Source: VAYN01 sp963715475
GTDB taxonomy: Bacteria > Actinomycetota > Thermoleophilia > Solirubrobacterales > 70-9
Length of the DNA stretch: 64,000 nucleotides
Direction: 5' to 3'
Assembly: GCA_963715475.1 (NCBI GenBank)
Contig: OY970241.1
Coordinates: 992,001 to 1,056,000, forward strand
Shown piece by piece: positions 16,792 through 25,384 of this stretch. Within the stretch, counting starts at the first letter, position 1. Every line of letters begins with the position of its first letter. The notes beneath the pieces were generated by a model that saw nothing but the letters and a program-made list of their open reading frames with translations, did not search any database and was not told the DNA's origin. Position numbers and translations under genes: made by a program.

Positions 16792-17139
16792 ATGTCCCAG
16801 GAAGCGACGAAGTTCACGCTGAGGTTCCACAGCTCGCGCACCCATGAGCTGCTCGGCGTCGTGGCAGAGCAGCTGGGGGTGTCGAAGAACCACCTCGCCG
16901 AGGAGATGCTCGAGCGGGAGCTGAAAGCAGCCGCCCTTCTGGTCGCTCAGGACCTGGACGAGACCGTGCGCCGGCTCCACGACTACCGCGTCGAGGAGCA
17001 CCTCGAGGAGGACATCCAGGCGTTCGCCGAGGGGGAGGCCTCCGGCAGAGACCCCCTGCGGGCGCGCATGGTCGCGGCGCCCGCCGAGCGGGCCGGTGGC
17101 GGAGATCCCTTCGGTGTGATGGAGGCGTTCGGGGCCTGA
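16792..17139 (+). CDS. Small ribbon-helix-helix-like protein, probable antitoxin of the downstream Fic protein
   Basis: 115 residues. The first 50 (KFTLRFHSSRTHELLGVVAEQLGVSKNHLAEEMLERELK) look like a strand followed by two helices, as in ribbon-helix-helix DNA-binding antitoxins; the rest is acidic and then flexible. Its TGA overlaps the ATG of the Fic gene by one base, the usual layout of a toxin-antitoxin pair. I do not see a clear (S/T)xxxE(G/N) inhibitory motif of Fic antitoxins, so inhibition could work differently. The function is inferred from context. Confidence 0.6.
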   Translation: MSQEATKFTLRFHSSRTHELLGVVAEQLGVSKNHLAEEMLERELKAAALLVAQDLDETVRRLHDYRVEEHLEEDIQAFAEGEASGRDPLRARMVAAPAERAGGGDPFGVMEAFGA

Positions 17140-17774
17140 TGCCGACGCCCTGGAACGAGGACCCCCGGGGCTCCGAGCAGCAGATCCTCGCCAACGCGGC
17201 CGCGGTACTGGGGGAGATCGCTGCCGGTGCCGGCCATCGCGGCGAGCCGAGTATCGCGACGGCACAGGAGTGGCACCGGCGGATCTACGCCGGCGTGCGA
17301 CTGCCCGTCCCGTACTACGCCGGGGAGCCCCGCGACAGCGACCCCGCGTTCCCCGAGCTGCAGGGCTACGAGGTGGCGGTCGGCCGCTCGCGGGGTGTGC
17401 CCTCGGCCCAGGTCCCGGCGGCACTCGCCGGCTTCGAGGAAAGGGCGCGGCGGGCGGTGGCTCCGCTCGATCGGGCGATCCCCGCCGGGACGAAGCCCTC
17501 CCAGGGGACCGAGTTGCGCGGCGTCATCGCTCTGTGCGCGGTTCTGCATGGCGAATGGGCGAGGATCCATCCGTTCGCGAACGGAAACGGCCGCACGGCT
17601 CGGCTCTGGGCGAACTGGGCGGCGTTGCGATACGGCCTGCCGCCGTTCGTGTCCGTCAAGCCTCGTCCAGGCGACCCTTACGCTCTTGCCGCGATGGCCT
17701 CGATGGGCGGCGACCACAGCGTCGCGGTGGCGGCCTTCCACCAGATGCTCCGTGCCCACCTGGGCGACACCTAG
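17139..17774 (+). CDS. Fic/DOC family protein (probable AMPylating toxin)
   Basis: 211 residues. The full Fic core HPFANGNGRTARLW lies near residues 145-158, with the catalytic His, the Asn-Gly-Asn-Gly-Arg anion-binding loop and the second Arg all present, so this is the AMP-transfer type rather than the phosphate-transferring Doc variant. Such enzymes modify target-protein hydroxyls with AMP. Overlap with the small upstream gene suggests a toxin-antitoxin unit inserted between truA and surE. An internal inhibitory motif is not obvious. The target cannot be read from sequence. Confidence 0.85.
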   Translation: MPTPWNEDPRGSEQQILANAAAVLGEIAAGAGHRGEPSIATAQEWHRRIYAGVRLPVPYYAGEPRDSDPAFPELQGYEVAVGRSRGVPSAQVPAALAGFEERARRAVAPLDRAIPAGTKPSQGTELRGVIALCAVLHGEWARIHPFANGNGRTARLWANWAALRYGLPPFVSVKPRPGDPYALAAMASMGGDHSVAVAAFHQMLRAHLGDT

Positions 17775-17784
17775 AATCGCCTAC

Positions 17785-18591
17785 GTGCGCATCCTCCTCA
17801 CCAACGACGACGGCATCTCGGCGCCGGGGCTGCAGGCCGCCCGCCGCGCCCTGGTCGAGCTCGAGGGCGTCGAGGTGGACGTGGTCGCGCCCGACTCCAA
17901 TCGCAGCGCCACCGCCCGCAGCATCACCACCCGCTCGCCGCTCTCGGTCGAGGAGGTGACCTTCGACGACGGCCGGGTCGGCTACGCCACCGACGGCACC
18001 CCGGTCGACTGCGTGCGCTTCGCCGAGCTCGGCCTGGTCGGCGGCCGCCCCGACCTGATCGTCTCCGGGATCAACCACGGCGCCAACCTCGGCGACGACA
18101 TCACCTACTCCGGCACGGTGGCGGCGGCGCTGGAGGGGATCGTCCTCGGCATCCCGGCGATCGCCGTCTCCCAGCAGTCCTCGGCCGGCGGCCTCGGCTA
18201 CGTCAGCGGCCGCTTCGACTTCGCCGTCGCCGCCCCCTTCACCGCGCAGCTCGTCTCGCGCCTGCGCGAGGAGTCGATGCCGGAGGCGACGCTGATCAAC
18301 GTCAACTGCCCCGCCGGCGAGGCCGAGGGCATCGAGGTGACGCGGCTCGGCAAACGGATCTACAACGACGAGCTGAAGCTGGTCGGCGAGGAGGACGGCC
18401 GCCGTCACTACGAGATCTACGGCTGGCAGCCCGGCTACGAGGAGATCGAGGGGACCGACCTCTACGCGGTCGCGAACGGGCGCATCGCCGTCACCCCGAT
18501 CCACTTCGACCTCACCGACCACGGCGGTCTCGAGCGGCTCCAGGGCTGGGGCTTCGAGGAGATGCTCGCCGCCAGCGCGACCACCGCGTGA
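17785..18591 (+). CDS. surE: 5'/3'-nucleotidase SurE
   Basis: 268 residues from the GTG at 17785 (VRILLTNDDGISAPGLQA). SurE is a metal-dependent nucleoside monophosphate phosphatase. Metal ligands are visible: NDD at 7-9, the Ser in PDSNRSATARSIT and Asn in SGINHGANLGDDITYSGTVAAA. The TGA overlaps the ligA GTG (GTGA), so the two are probably co-translated; this pairing is unusual and likely reflects local gene packing. Confidence 0.95.
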   Translation: MRILLTNDDGISAPGLQAARRALVELEGVEVDVVAPDSNRSATARSITTRSPLSVEEVTFDDGRVGYATDGTPVDCVRFAELGLVGGRPDLIVSGINHGANLGDDITYSGTVAAALEGIVLGIPAIAVSQQSSAGGLGYVSGRFDFAVAAPFTAQLVSRLREESMPEATLINVNCPAGEAEGIEVTRLGKRIYNDELKLVGEEDGRRHYEIYGWQPGYEEIEGTDLYAVANGRIAVTPIHFDLTDHGGLERLQGWGFEEMLAASATTA

Positions 18592-20606
18592 GCGCCTCGC
18601 CGAAGCAGCGCGCCGCCGAGCTGCGGGAGCTGCTCGACCGACACAACCACCTCTACTACGTCCTCGACGAACCCGAGATCGGCGACGACGCCTACGACGA
18701 GCTGCTCGACGAGCTGCGGGCGATCGAGGCCGAGCACCCGGAGCTGCGGACGCCGGACTCGCCGACCCAGCGGGTGGGGGCGCCGCCGCTCTCCCACTTC
18801 GAGCAGGTCACCCACCGCGAGGCGATGCTCTCGCTCGGCAACGCCCGCAACGAGGAGGAGCTGCGCGCCTGGGAGAACCGGATCGCCAACTACCTGAAGC
18901 GCCTCGACATCGCCGCCTCGGAGTTCAGCTACACGACCGAGCCGAAGATCGACGGGCTCGCGGTCACCCTCACCTACGAGGACGGGATCCTGGTCCGCGG
19001 CGCCACCCGCGGCGACGGCCGCGTCGGCGAGGACGTGACCCGCAACCTGCGGACGATCGGCTCGGTGCCGCTGCGGATCGACCGGGCGCCGGAGCTGGTC
19101 GAAGTGCGCGGCGAGATCTACCTGCCGATCGCCGCCTTCAGGGCGCTGAACGAGCGCCGCGCCGAGGCGGGCGAGCCGACCTTCGCCAACCCGCGCAACT
19201 CGGCCGCCGGCTCGATCCGCCAGCTCGACCCGGCGCTGGCCGCCGAACGGCCGCTCTCGACCTGGATCTACGGGATCGGCGCCGTCCGCGGGCTCGACCT
19301 GGCGACCCACATGGACGAGGTCGAATGGCTCGGCGAGCGCGGCTTCAAGGTCAACCCCGACACCGCCCACCACAGCGGCGTCGAGGGGGTCGTCGAGCGC
19401 TGCCACTGGTGGGAGGAGCGGCGCGAGGAGCTCGACTACGAGATCGACGGGGTCGTCGTCAAGGTCGACGAGAAGGCGCTCTGGCGCGAGCTCGGCGTGG
19501 TCGGCCGCGAGCCGCGCTGGGCGATCGCCTGGAAGTTCCCGCCGACGACGGCGACGACGAAGCTGAAGAAGGTCGTCTGGAACGTCGGCCGCACCGGCCA
19601 CCTGGTCCCCTTCGCGATGCTGGAGCCGGTCCACGTCGGCGGGGTCACGGTCAGCACCGCGACCCTCCACAACGAGGAGGACCTGGCGCGCAAGGAGGTG
19701 CGCGAGGGCGACGAGGTGGTGGTGATGCGGGCCGGGGACGTGATCCCGCAGGTGGTCTCGCCGCTGGTGCAGAGACGGCCGAAGGGGGCGAGGAGGCCGA
19801 AGCCGCCGAAGAAATGCCCCGCCTGCGGCACGCCGACGGTCAAACCCGAGGACTCGGTCTTCACGATCTGCCCCAACCGCCGCGGCTGTCCCGGGCAGTC
19901 CTTCCAGCACGTCAAGCACTTCGTCGGCAAGGGCGCGATGGACATCGACGGCTTCGGCGAGAAGCAGGCCTCGCGCTTCCTCGCCGAGGGGCTGATCGAG
20001 GACGTCGCCGACATCTACGACCTGACCCGGGAGCAGCTGGTGGCGCTGGAGCGCTTCGGCGAGACCTCGGCCGACAACCTGCTGGCGGCGATCGAGGCCT
20101 CCAAGCGCCAGCCCTTCAAACGCGTCCTCTACGCCCTCGGCCTGCCCGGCGTCGGCTCGGTCACCGCCGAGGCCCTGGCCGACCACTTCGGCTCGATCGA
20201 CGCCCTGCACGAGGCCGACCCGGAGGCGATCGAGGAGGTCGAGGGGGTGGGGCCGATCATGGCCGTGCAGATCGCCGAGTCCCTCACCGAGGAGGCGACC
20301 TGGGCGCTGGTCGAGAAGCTGCGCGAAAAGGGCCTGCGGCTGGAGGCCGACGCCTCCGAACGGCGCCAGGAGGGCGGGCCGCTGGAAGGCAAGACCGTCG
20401 TCCTCACCGGCACCCTGCCGGTGCTGACCCGCGAGGAGGCGGCGGCGCTGGTCAAGTCGGCGGGCGGCAAGGTCACCAACTCGGTCTCGAAGAAAACCGA
20501 CTACGTCGTCGCCGGCGACAACCCCGGCTCGAAGCTCGCCAAAGCCGAGAAATTCGGCACCGAGATCCTCGACGAGGCCGGGTTGCGCAGATTGGTCGAG
20601 GGTTGA
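18588..20606 (+). CDS. ligA: NAD-dependent DNA ligase
   Basis: 672 residues, normal length. The adenylation lysine is K120 in EPKIDGLAV; the NAD-binding Ia domain (HNHLYYVLDEPEIGDDAYDEL), OB fold, four-cysteine zinc finger (CPACGTP, then CPNRRGCPGQ), helix-hairpin-helix region and C-terminal BRCT domain (GKTVVLTGTLPVLTREEAAALV) follow in order. It seals nicks in replication and repair using NAD. It starts with GTG and overlaps surE. A hairpin follows at 20612. Confidence 0.98.
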   Translation: MSASPKQRAAELRELLDRHNHLYYVLDEPEIGDDAYDELLDELRAIEAEHPELRTPDSPTQRVGAPPLSHFEQVTHREAMLSLGNARNEEELRAWENRIANYLKRLDIAASEFSYTTEPKIDGLAVTLTYEDGILVRGATRGDGRVGEDVTRNLRTIGSVPLRIDRAPELVEVRGEIYLPIAAFRALNERRAEAGEPTFANPRNSAAGSIRQLDPALAAERPLSTWIYGIGAVRGLDLATHMDEVEWLGERGFKVNPDTAHHSGVEGVVERCHWWEERREELDYEIDGVVVKVDEKALWRELGVVGREPRWAIAWKFPPTTATTKLKKVVWNVGRTGHLVPFAMLEPVHVGGVTVSTATLHNEEDLARKEVREGDEVVVMRAGDVIPQVVSPLVQRRPKGARRPKPPKKCPACGTPTVKPEDSVFTICPNRRGCPGQSFQHVKHFVGKGAMDIDGFGEKQASRFLAEGLIEDVADIYDLTREQLVALERFGETSADNLLAAIEASKRQPFKRVLYALGLPGVGSVTAEALADHFGSIDALHEADPEAIEEVEGVGPIMAVQIAESLTEEATWALVEKLREKGLRLEADASERRQEGGPLEGKTVVLTGTLPVLTREEAAALVKSAGGKVTNSVSKKTDYVVAGDNPGSKLAKAEKFGTEILDEAGLRRLVEG

Positions 20607-20611
20607 AGCCC

Positions 20612-20656
20612 GGCTGGGCGAATTCGTCAACCACCGGTTTGCAAACTCGCCCAGCC
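20612..20656. terminator. Hairpin with conserved loop, copy 1 (ligA/dacB)
   Basis: GGCTGGGCGAATT (20612-20624) pairs with AACTCGCCCAGCC (20644-20656) with one mismatch; outer GCCCGGC/GCCGGGC extends the stem. The 19-base loop CGTCAACCACCGGTTTGCA is nearly the same as in the hairpin at 26140-26176. It lies between convergent genes, so it may end transcription from both sides, but it lacks a T-tract, and loop conservation implies something more. Confidence 0.65.
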
Positions 20657-20670
20657 GCCGGGCCCCCGCC

Positions 20671-21915
20671 TCAGTAGCCGGCGACGGCGCCGGCGATGCG
20701 GTCCTGGTCGAGGTGGGCGAGGCTGAGGTTGACGACGCCGTTCATCAGGACCGAGAAGGCCATCACCCGGCCGCTGCGGTTGAAGCAGTAGCCGGAGAGG
20801 TTGCTGACCCCGGTCAGGGTGCCGGTCTTGGTCCGGCAGCGGCCGTAGGCGGCGGTGCCGTGCATCCGTTCGGCGACGGTGCCTTCCTTGCCGGCGAGCG
20901 CCAGGTCCCTGATGAAGAATTCGCCGGCCGGGTCTTCGCGCATCGCCAGGAGCAGGTTGACCACCTGGCGCGGGCTGGCGCGGTTGGAGCGGGTGAGGCC
21001 CGAGCCGTCGACCGCGTGGACGCCGGAGCCGTGGGACCGCGCGAAGGCCGCGACCACCCTCGTTCCCGCGGCCGTGGTGCCGGCGCCCCCGAGCCGCGCC
21101 CCGAGGAGCTTGATCAGCATCTCGGCGAAGAAGTTGTCCGACCAGACGTCGGTGGTGTTGACGATCCGGGTCAGGGCGGGGGAGCGGACCATCGCCACCC
21201 GTTCGGCGTCGAGCGGGGTCGCCCCGAGGGCCACCTGGGAGGGCAGATCGACCCCGGCGTGCTGCAGCGAGCGCGCCAGCTTCGAGGCGGCGAGCTTGGC
21301 CGGGTCGGCGGCGAAGCCGCTGGAGCTGGTGGCGCCGCGGAAGCCGGAGTTGAGGTCGAGGCCGGAGAGGGGGCCGATGTAGGAGCTGGTCGCGTAGCCG
21401 GAGTCGGCGACCCCGCGCAGGCGGTCGAAGATCGTGTCGTCGGCGTAGAGCCGGCCGGTGACCGAGGCGATCCCGGCGGCCTTGACCTGGGGCGTGAGGG
21501 CGAAGATGTCGGTGCCGAGGCCGGCCAGGTAGCCGTTGTAGAAGTTGGGGGTGCCGAGGGCCGGGTCGCCGCCGCCCTGCAGGTAGAGGCTGCCGTGGAG
21601 GACGCCGTGGGCGTCGATCCTGCCCTCGCTGAAGACCTTGGTCGGGATCCGGAACTGCGGTCCCAGCCGCGCCAGCGCGGTCGAGGTCGTGAACAGCTTC
21701 ATGTTCGAGGCCAGCGAGCGCGCCCGGCCGGGGGCGCTGGCGCAGACGACCCTGCCGCTCTCGGCGTCGACCACGAGCAGGCCGCTGGCGCCGCCGCCCC
21801 CCTGGTGCAGCCACGAGCGCATCTGCCCGCAGCTGCGGCTGGCCTGGGCGGCGCCGGCGAAGATCAGCAAAAGGCCTGCTAGGAGGGCCAAAAGCGGGAC
21901 GAGGACGCGTTTCAT
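20671..21915 (-). CDS. dacB: D-alanyl-D-alanine carboxypeptidase/endopeptidase (PBP4 type, family S13)
   Basis: 414 residues from the minus-strand ATG at 21915, with a signal peptide (MKRVLVPLLALLAGLLLIFAG, cut near AQA). The three penicillin-binding motifs are intact: S70-N-M-K73, the SDN triad in VWSDNFFAEML, and KTGTL near the C terminus. It trims or cuts peptidoglycan cross-links outside the membrane. The frame continues upstream but the signal peptide fixes the start. It is divergent from the patatin gene with a gap of about 20 bases, depending on that gene's start. Confidence 0.95.
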   Translation of the reverse strand: MKRVLVPLLALLAGLLLIFAGAAQASRSCGQMRSWLHQGGGGASGLLVVDAESGRVVCASAPGRARSLASNMKLFTTSTALARLGPQFRIPTKVFSEGRIDAHGVLHGSLYLQGGGDPALGTPNFYNGYLAGLGTDIFALTPQVKAAGIASVTGRLYADDTIFDRLRGVADSGYATSSYIGPLSGLDLNSGFRGATSSSGFAADPAKLAASKLARSLQHAGVDLPSQVALGATPLDAERVAMVRSPALTRIVNTTDVWSDNFFAEMLIKLLGARLGGAGTTAAGTRVVAAFARSHGSGVHAVDGSGLTRSNRASPRQVVNLLLAMREDPAGEFFIRDLALAGKEGTVAERMHGTAAYGRCRTKTGTLTGVSNLSGYCFNRSGRVMAFSVLMNGVVNLSLAHLDQDRIAGAVAGY

Positions 21916-21935
21916 CGCAGTTTGCAACACGGGAG

Positions 21936-23240
21936 ATGTGGAAGGTAGCGGTCCTGCCCGACCGTCTGCCCTGGAATACTGCATTGATCGTGGGCAAGGT
22001 CGTAGACATCGAGTCCAGCCCAGGGCGCCGGGCGAAACGGCGCAAAAAGCCGTCGAAGACCGCCCTCGTGCTCGGCGGCGGCGGCTTCACCGGCGGCGTC
22101 TACGAGATCGGGGCGCTGCGGGCGCTCGACCTGCTGGCGGTCAACAGCACGGTCAACAACTTCGACGTCTACGTCGGCACCAGCGCCGGCTCCTTCGTCG
22201 CCTCGATGCTGGCCAACGGGGTCACCCCCGAGGAGATGATGCAGGTGATCAACTCCCGCATCCCCTCCGAGCTCGAGGACCTCGACCTCGACCGGGTCCT
22301 GAAGCCCAACTACCTGGGCTTCCTCGCCAAAGCCGCGGCGCTGCCGCTGCGCACCGCCCAGCTGCTGGGACGGCTGAGCCGGATCGGCGAGCTCTCGATG
22401 ATCGACATCGGCGTCGGCCTCGCCGAGGCGCTGCCGACCGGCCTCTACTCCGGCTCCGGGCTCTCCGACTACGTCGAAGAAGCGCTCGGCGAGGCGGACC
22501 GCGTCAACGACTTCCGCCTGCTGGAAAACGAGCTCTACCTGACCGCCACCGACCTCGACACCTGCGAGCGGATCGTCTTCGGCGAGGAGGGCTGGAGCGA
22601 TGTCCCGATCTCCAAAGCGGTCGAGTGCTCGACCTGCCTGCCGGTCGTCTACAAGCCGGTCGACCTGAAGGGCCGCCAGTTCGTCGACGGCGGCATCCGC
22701 TCGACCACCAACGTCGACATCGCGGTCGAGAAGGGCGCCAAGTTCATCGTCGTCGTCAACCCGCTCGTCCCCTACGTCAACGACTTCGAGAAGACGATCC
22801 CGACCGTCTTCGGGCGGCGCGTCCGCCGCGTCTCCGACATGGGGCTGCCGGCGATCGCCAACCAGACCTTCCGCCTGATCGCCCACGCCCGCCTCCACCA
22901 GGCGGTCGAGCAGTGGCAGGAGAAATACCCCGGCGTCGACATCGTCCTGCTCGAGCCCGAGCCGACCGACGAGCTGATGTTCGGCACCCCGATCATGGAC
23001 TACTCGCGGCGGCTGCAGATCGCCAAGCACGGCTTCGAAACCGTCACCGCCGCCCTCGCCAAGGACTACGACCGCTACGAGGAGATCGCCGAGCGCCACG
23101 GCCTCGAGATCTCCGAGCGCCGCGTCCGCCGGGTGGTCGAAAGCGCCGCCGACGAAGAGCCCGAGGAGACCTCCACCTGGCGGCGGGTGCTGGAGCAGAC
23201 CACCTCGGTCCTGCTGCGCCAGAGCGGCGAAGCTTCCTGA
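21936..23240 (+). CDS. Patatin-like phospholipase
   Basis: 434 residues if the ATG at 21936 is used; a GTG at 21990 would remove 18 unconserved residues and is equally credible. The oxyanion loop GGGGFTGGVYEIGAL, the nucleophile elbow GTSAGS and the aspartate in VDGGIRSTTNVD make up the Ser-Asp dyad of patatins. Such enzymes hydrolyse acyl esters of membrane lipids. No signal peptide is seen, so it is probably cytosolic or membrane-associated. The long C-terminal half is unassigned. Confidence 0.88.
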   Translation: MWKVAVLPDRLPWNTALIVGKVVDIESSPGRRAKRRKKPSKTALVLGGGGFTGGVYEIGALRALDLLAVNSTVNNFDVYVGTSAGSFVASMLANGVTPEEMMQVINSRIPSELEDLDLDRVLKPNYLGFLAKAAALPLRTAQLLGRLSRIGELSMIDIGVGLAEALPTGLYSGSGLSDYVEEALGEADRVNDFRLLENELYLTATDLDTCERIVFGEEGWSDVPISKAVECSTCLPVVYKPVDLKGRQFVDGGIRSTTNVDIAVEKGAKFIVVVNPLVPYVNDFEKTIPTVFGRRVRRVSDMGLPAIANQTFRLIAHARLHQAVEQWQEKYPGVDIVLLEPEPTDELMFGTPIMDYSRRLQIAKHGFETVTAALAKDYDRYEEIAERHGLEISERRVRRVVESAADEEPEETSTWRRVLEQTTSVLLRQSGEAS

Positions 23241-23268
23241 GCCGAGGCTACCTGGAAATTCCGCGGCT

Positions 23269-25053
23269 CTAGGCCGCGTAGAGCTGCTCGATCGCGTCTT
23301 CGTGCTTCTGGGCGACGACGGCGCGCTTGACCTTCAGGGTCGGGGTCAGCTCGCCCGACTCCTGGGAGAGGTCGTGGGGGAGGATCGCGATCTTCTTCAC
23401 CTGCTCGACCCGGGCGAAGTTCTCGTTGATCTTCTCGACGTGGGCCTCGATCGCGGCCCTGACGTCGGGGTTGGCGGCGAGCTCGGCCGGGTCCTCGGGC
23501 AGGTTGTGCTCCTGGGCGTATTTGACCGCCTCTTCGGGGTCGAGGGTGACCAGCGCCACCAGGTAGGGCCGGCGGTCGCCGACGACGACGCACTGGGAGA
23601 CCAGCGGCTGCTGCTTGATTTCCGCCTCGAGGTTGGCGGGGGTGATGTTCTTGCCGCCGGCGGTGATGATGATGTCCTTTTTGCGGCCGGTGATCTTGAT
23701 GAAGCCGTCGGGTTCGATCTCGCCGATGTCGCCGGTGTGGAGCCAGCCGTCGACGATCGTCTCGGCCGTCGCCTCCGGGTTCTTGTGGTAGCCCTGGAAG
23801 ACGTTCGGGCCCTTGACGAGGATCTCGCCGTCGTCGGCGATTTTCACCTCGCAGCCGGGGAACGGCTTGCCGATCGCCCCCACCTTGAAGTCCTCCGGCG
23901 TGGAGATCGTCGCCGCGGTCGAGGTCTCGGTCATCCCCCAGCCCTCCAGCACGAGGACGCCGGCGGCGTCGAAGAAGCGGAGGATCTCGGGGTTGATCGG
24001 GGCGGCGCCGGAGACGGCGAGGCGGATGCGGCCGCCGAAGAGGCCGCGGATCTTCGACAGCACCTGCTTGTCGGCGATCGCGTAGCGGCGCTGCAGCAGG
24101 AAGCCCGGCCTGCGGCCGCTGCGTTCGGCCTCCCGCATCTGCGCGCCGACCTTGATCGCCCAGTCGAAGACCTTCTTCTTGAGGCCGCCCTCTTTCTCGA
24201 TCGCGCTGGTCGCGGCGGTGTAGATCTTCTCGAAGATCCGCGGCACCGAGGGGAAGTAGGTCGGTTTCAGTTCCGCCAGGTTCGGCAGGATCTTCAGCGG
24301 GTCGCGCTCCCAGTAGGCGAGCGTGGTGCCGAGGTCGAAGGTGCCGAGCTGGATCAGCAGGGCGAAGGAGTGGGCGAGCGGCAGGTAGAGGTAGGCGACG
24401 TCCTCGTCCTCGATGACGCTGACCCCGTTGACCATGTCGAGCATCGCCCGGTAGTTGCCGTGGCTGATGATGCAGCCCTTCGGCGGGCCGGTCGTGCCGG
24501 AGGTGTAGATGAAGGTGCAGATGTCCTCGGGCCCGACCGCCTCGTAGAGCGCCTTCCAGGCGGCCTCGTCGGCGCCGGCGCCCTTGGCGGCGACCGCGTC
24601 CATCGAGAGGGCGTCCTCGGCGTCGCCTTCCATCAGCACGACCTGCTCCAGCTGGGGCAGCTGGTCGCGGACCCGGCGCACCTTCTCCAGCTGTTCGGCG
24701 TCCTCGACGACGACGACCCTGGCGTCGGAGTTGTCGAGGACGTAGCGGCACTCCTCGGGCGAGTTGGTCTGGTAGATCGGGACCACGGTGGCGCCGATCG
24801 AGAGCGCCGCGAAGTCGAAGTAGGTCCACTCGGGGCGGGTGTTGCCGAGGATCGAGACGCGGTCGCCCTTGCGCACGCCGAGCGCGGCCAGCCCCAGCGC
24901 CAGCGGCCGCACGATCTCGCGCACCTCGTCGAAGCTGCGGCTGACCCACTCGTCGCCCTGCTTGTACTTGACGGCTACTTTCGGCCCGTACATCTCCGCC
25001 GCGCGCGGCAGCAGATCGGCGAGCGTCTGCGAGTGGGTCCCTCTCCCCGGCAT
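23269..25053 (-). CDS. Long-chain acyl-CoA synthetase (AMP-forming)
   Basis: 594 residues. It activates fatty acids with ATP and CoA. Motifs in order: the P-loop YTSGTTGPPKG, the GWGMTETS acyl/adenylate motif, LHTGDIGEIEPDGFIKITGRKKD hinge region and the C-terminal catalytic lysine region near TPTLKVKR. Overall layout matches the FadD15 type of actinobacteria. The 63-residue gene upstream (25072-25263) ends 18 bases before it on the same strand, so the two likely form one transcript. Confidence 0.93.
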   Translation of the reverse strand: MPGRGTHSQTLADLLPRAAEMYGPKVAVKYKQGDEWVSRSFDEVREIVRPLALGLAALGVRKGDRVSILGNTRPEWTYFDFAALSIGATVVPIYQTNSPEECRYVLDNSDARVVVVEDAEQLEKVRRVRDQLPQLEQVVLMEGDAEDALSMDAVAAKGAGADEAAWKALYEAVGPEDICTFIYTSGTTGPPKGCIISHGNYRAMLDMVNGVSVIEDEDVAYLYLPLAHSFALLIQLGTFDLGTTLAYWERDPLKILPNLAELKPTYFPSVPRIFEKIYTAATSAIEKEGGLKKKVFDWAIKVGAQMREAERSGRRPGFLLQRRYAIADKQVLSKIRGLFGGRIRLAVSGAAPINPEILRFFDAAGVLVLEGWGMTETSTAATISTPEDFKVGAIGKPFPGCEVKIADDGEILVKGPNVFQGYHKNPEATAETIVDGWLHTGDIGEIEPDGFIKITGRKKDIIITAGGKNITPANLEAEIKQQPLVSQCVVVGDRRPYLVALVTLDPEEAVKYAQEHNLPEDPAELAANPDVRAAIEAHVEKINENFARVEQVKKIAILPHDLSQESGELTPTLKVKRAVVAQKHEDAIEQLYAA

Positions 25054-25071
25054 CTGCCGGGGGAGTCTAGT

Positions 25072-25263
25072 TCAGCGCCGCCGCCGGGGGGAGGCCTGTC
25101 CCGGCCGGGCGCCGCCGAGGCTGCGCATCGAGACTTCGAACAGGGCGCGGTCGATCCGCCCGTGGTAGATCGGAACCCCCATCTCGACGCATTTGCCGAT
25201 CACCTCCCCTCGCTCCATGCGCAGCTGGTCGGCTAGCTCGGCGGGCGTGAGGTGATGCGCCAT
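25072..25263 (-). CDS. Small putative helix-turn-helix protein
   Basis: 63 residues starting MAHHLTPAELADQLRMERGEVIGKCVEMG, followed by VPIYHGRIDRALFEVSMRS and a basic tail GGARPGQASPRRRR. The first 45 residues look like a short DNA-binding helix pair similar in style to excisionase or MerR-type N-terminal domains (pattern: LTPAELADxL, then P.Y.GRID...F). I do not recognise the family precisely. It precedes the acyl-CoA synthetase on the same strand. Confidence 0.6.
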   Translation of the reverse strand: MAHHLTPAELADQLRMERGEVIGKCVEMGVPIYHGRIDRALFEVSMRSLGGARPGQASPRRRR

Positions 25264-25320
25264 CTGTGACCTCCCGGTCGTTGAAAGTGGGTAGTCGATA
25301 CTCCGCCGCCGCCCGGTCGC

Positions 25321-25326
25321 TGTCAA
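25321..25326 (-). promoter_or_regulatory. Putative -35 box for the small regulator/acyl-CoA synthetase pair
   Basis: The minus strand reads TTGACA at 25326-25321, a consensus -35. About 20 bases further is AGTATCGACT, a poor -10, so spacing is not ideal. It lies in the divergent gap with the DsbA-like gene, 58 bases from the start codon. Confidence 0.3.
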
Positions 25327-25370
25327 CCGCAGAAGTGCCCCTCCTGACAGGGCCCGAGGCGCCCGCTCGC

Positions 25371-25376
25371 GATAAT
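25371..25376 (+). promoter_or_regulatory. Putative -10 box of the DsbA-like gene, suggesting a leaderless mRNA
   Basis: GATAAT ends nine bases before the ATG at 25385, so transcription would start at or next to the start codon. Leaderless transcripts are common in actinobacteria. CTGACA further upstream is about 20 bases away, slightly too far for a standard -35. No Shine-Dalgarno sequence is seen before this ATG, which fits. Confidence 0.4.
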
Positions 25377-25384
25377 GCCTCCGG

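Noticed and set aside
16674..16841. 56-codon N-terminal extension of truA
   Set aside because: No family similarity, and it would cover the promoter region of the divergent Fic operon. The GTG at 16673 starts the conserved YDGAGFRGWARQ region.
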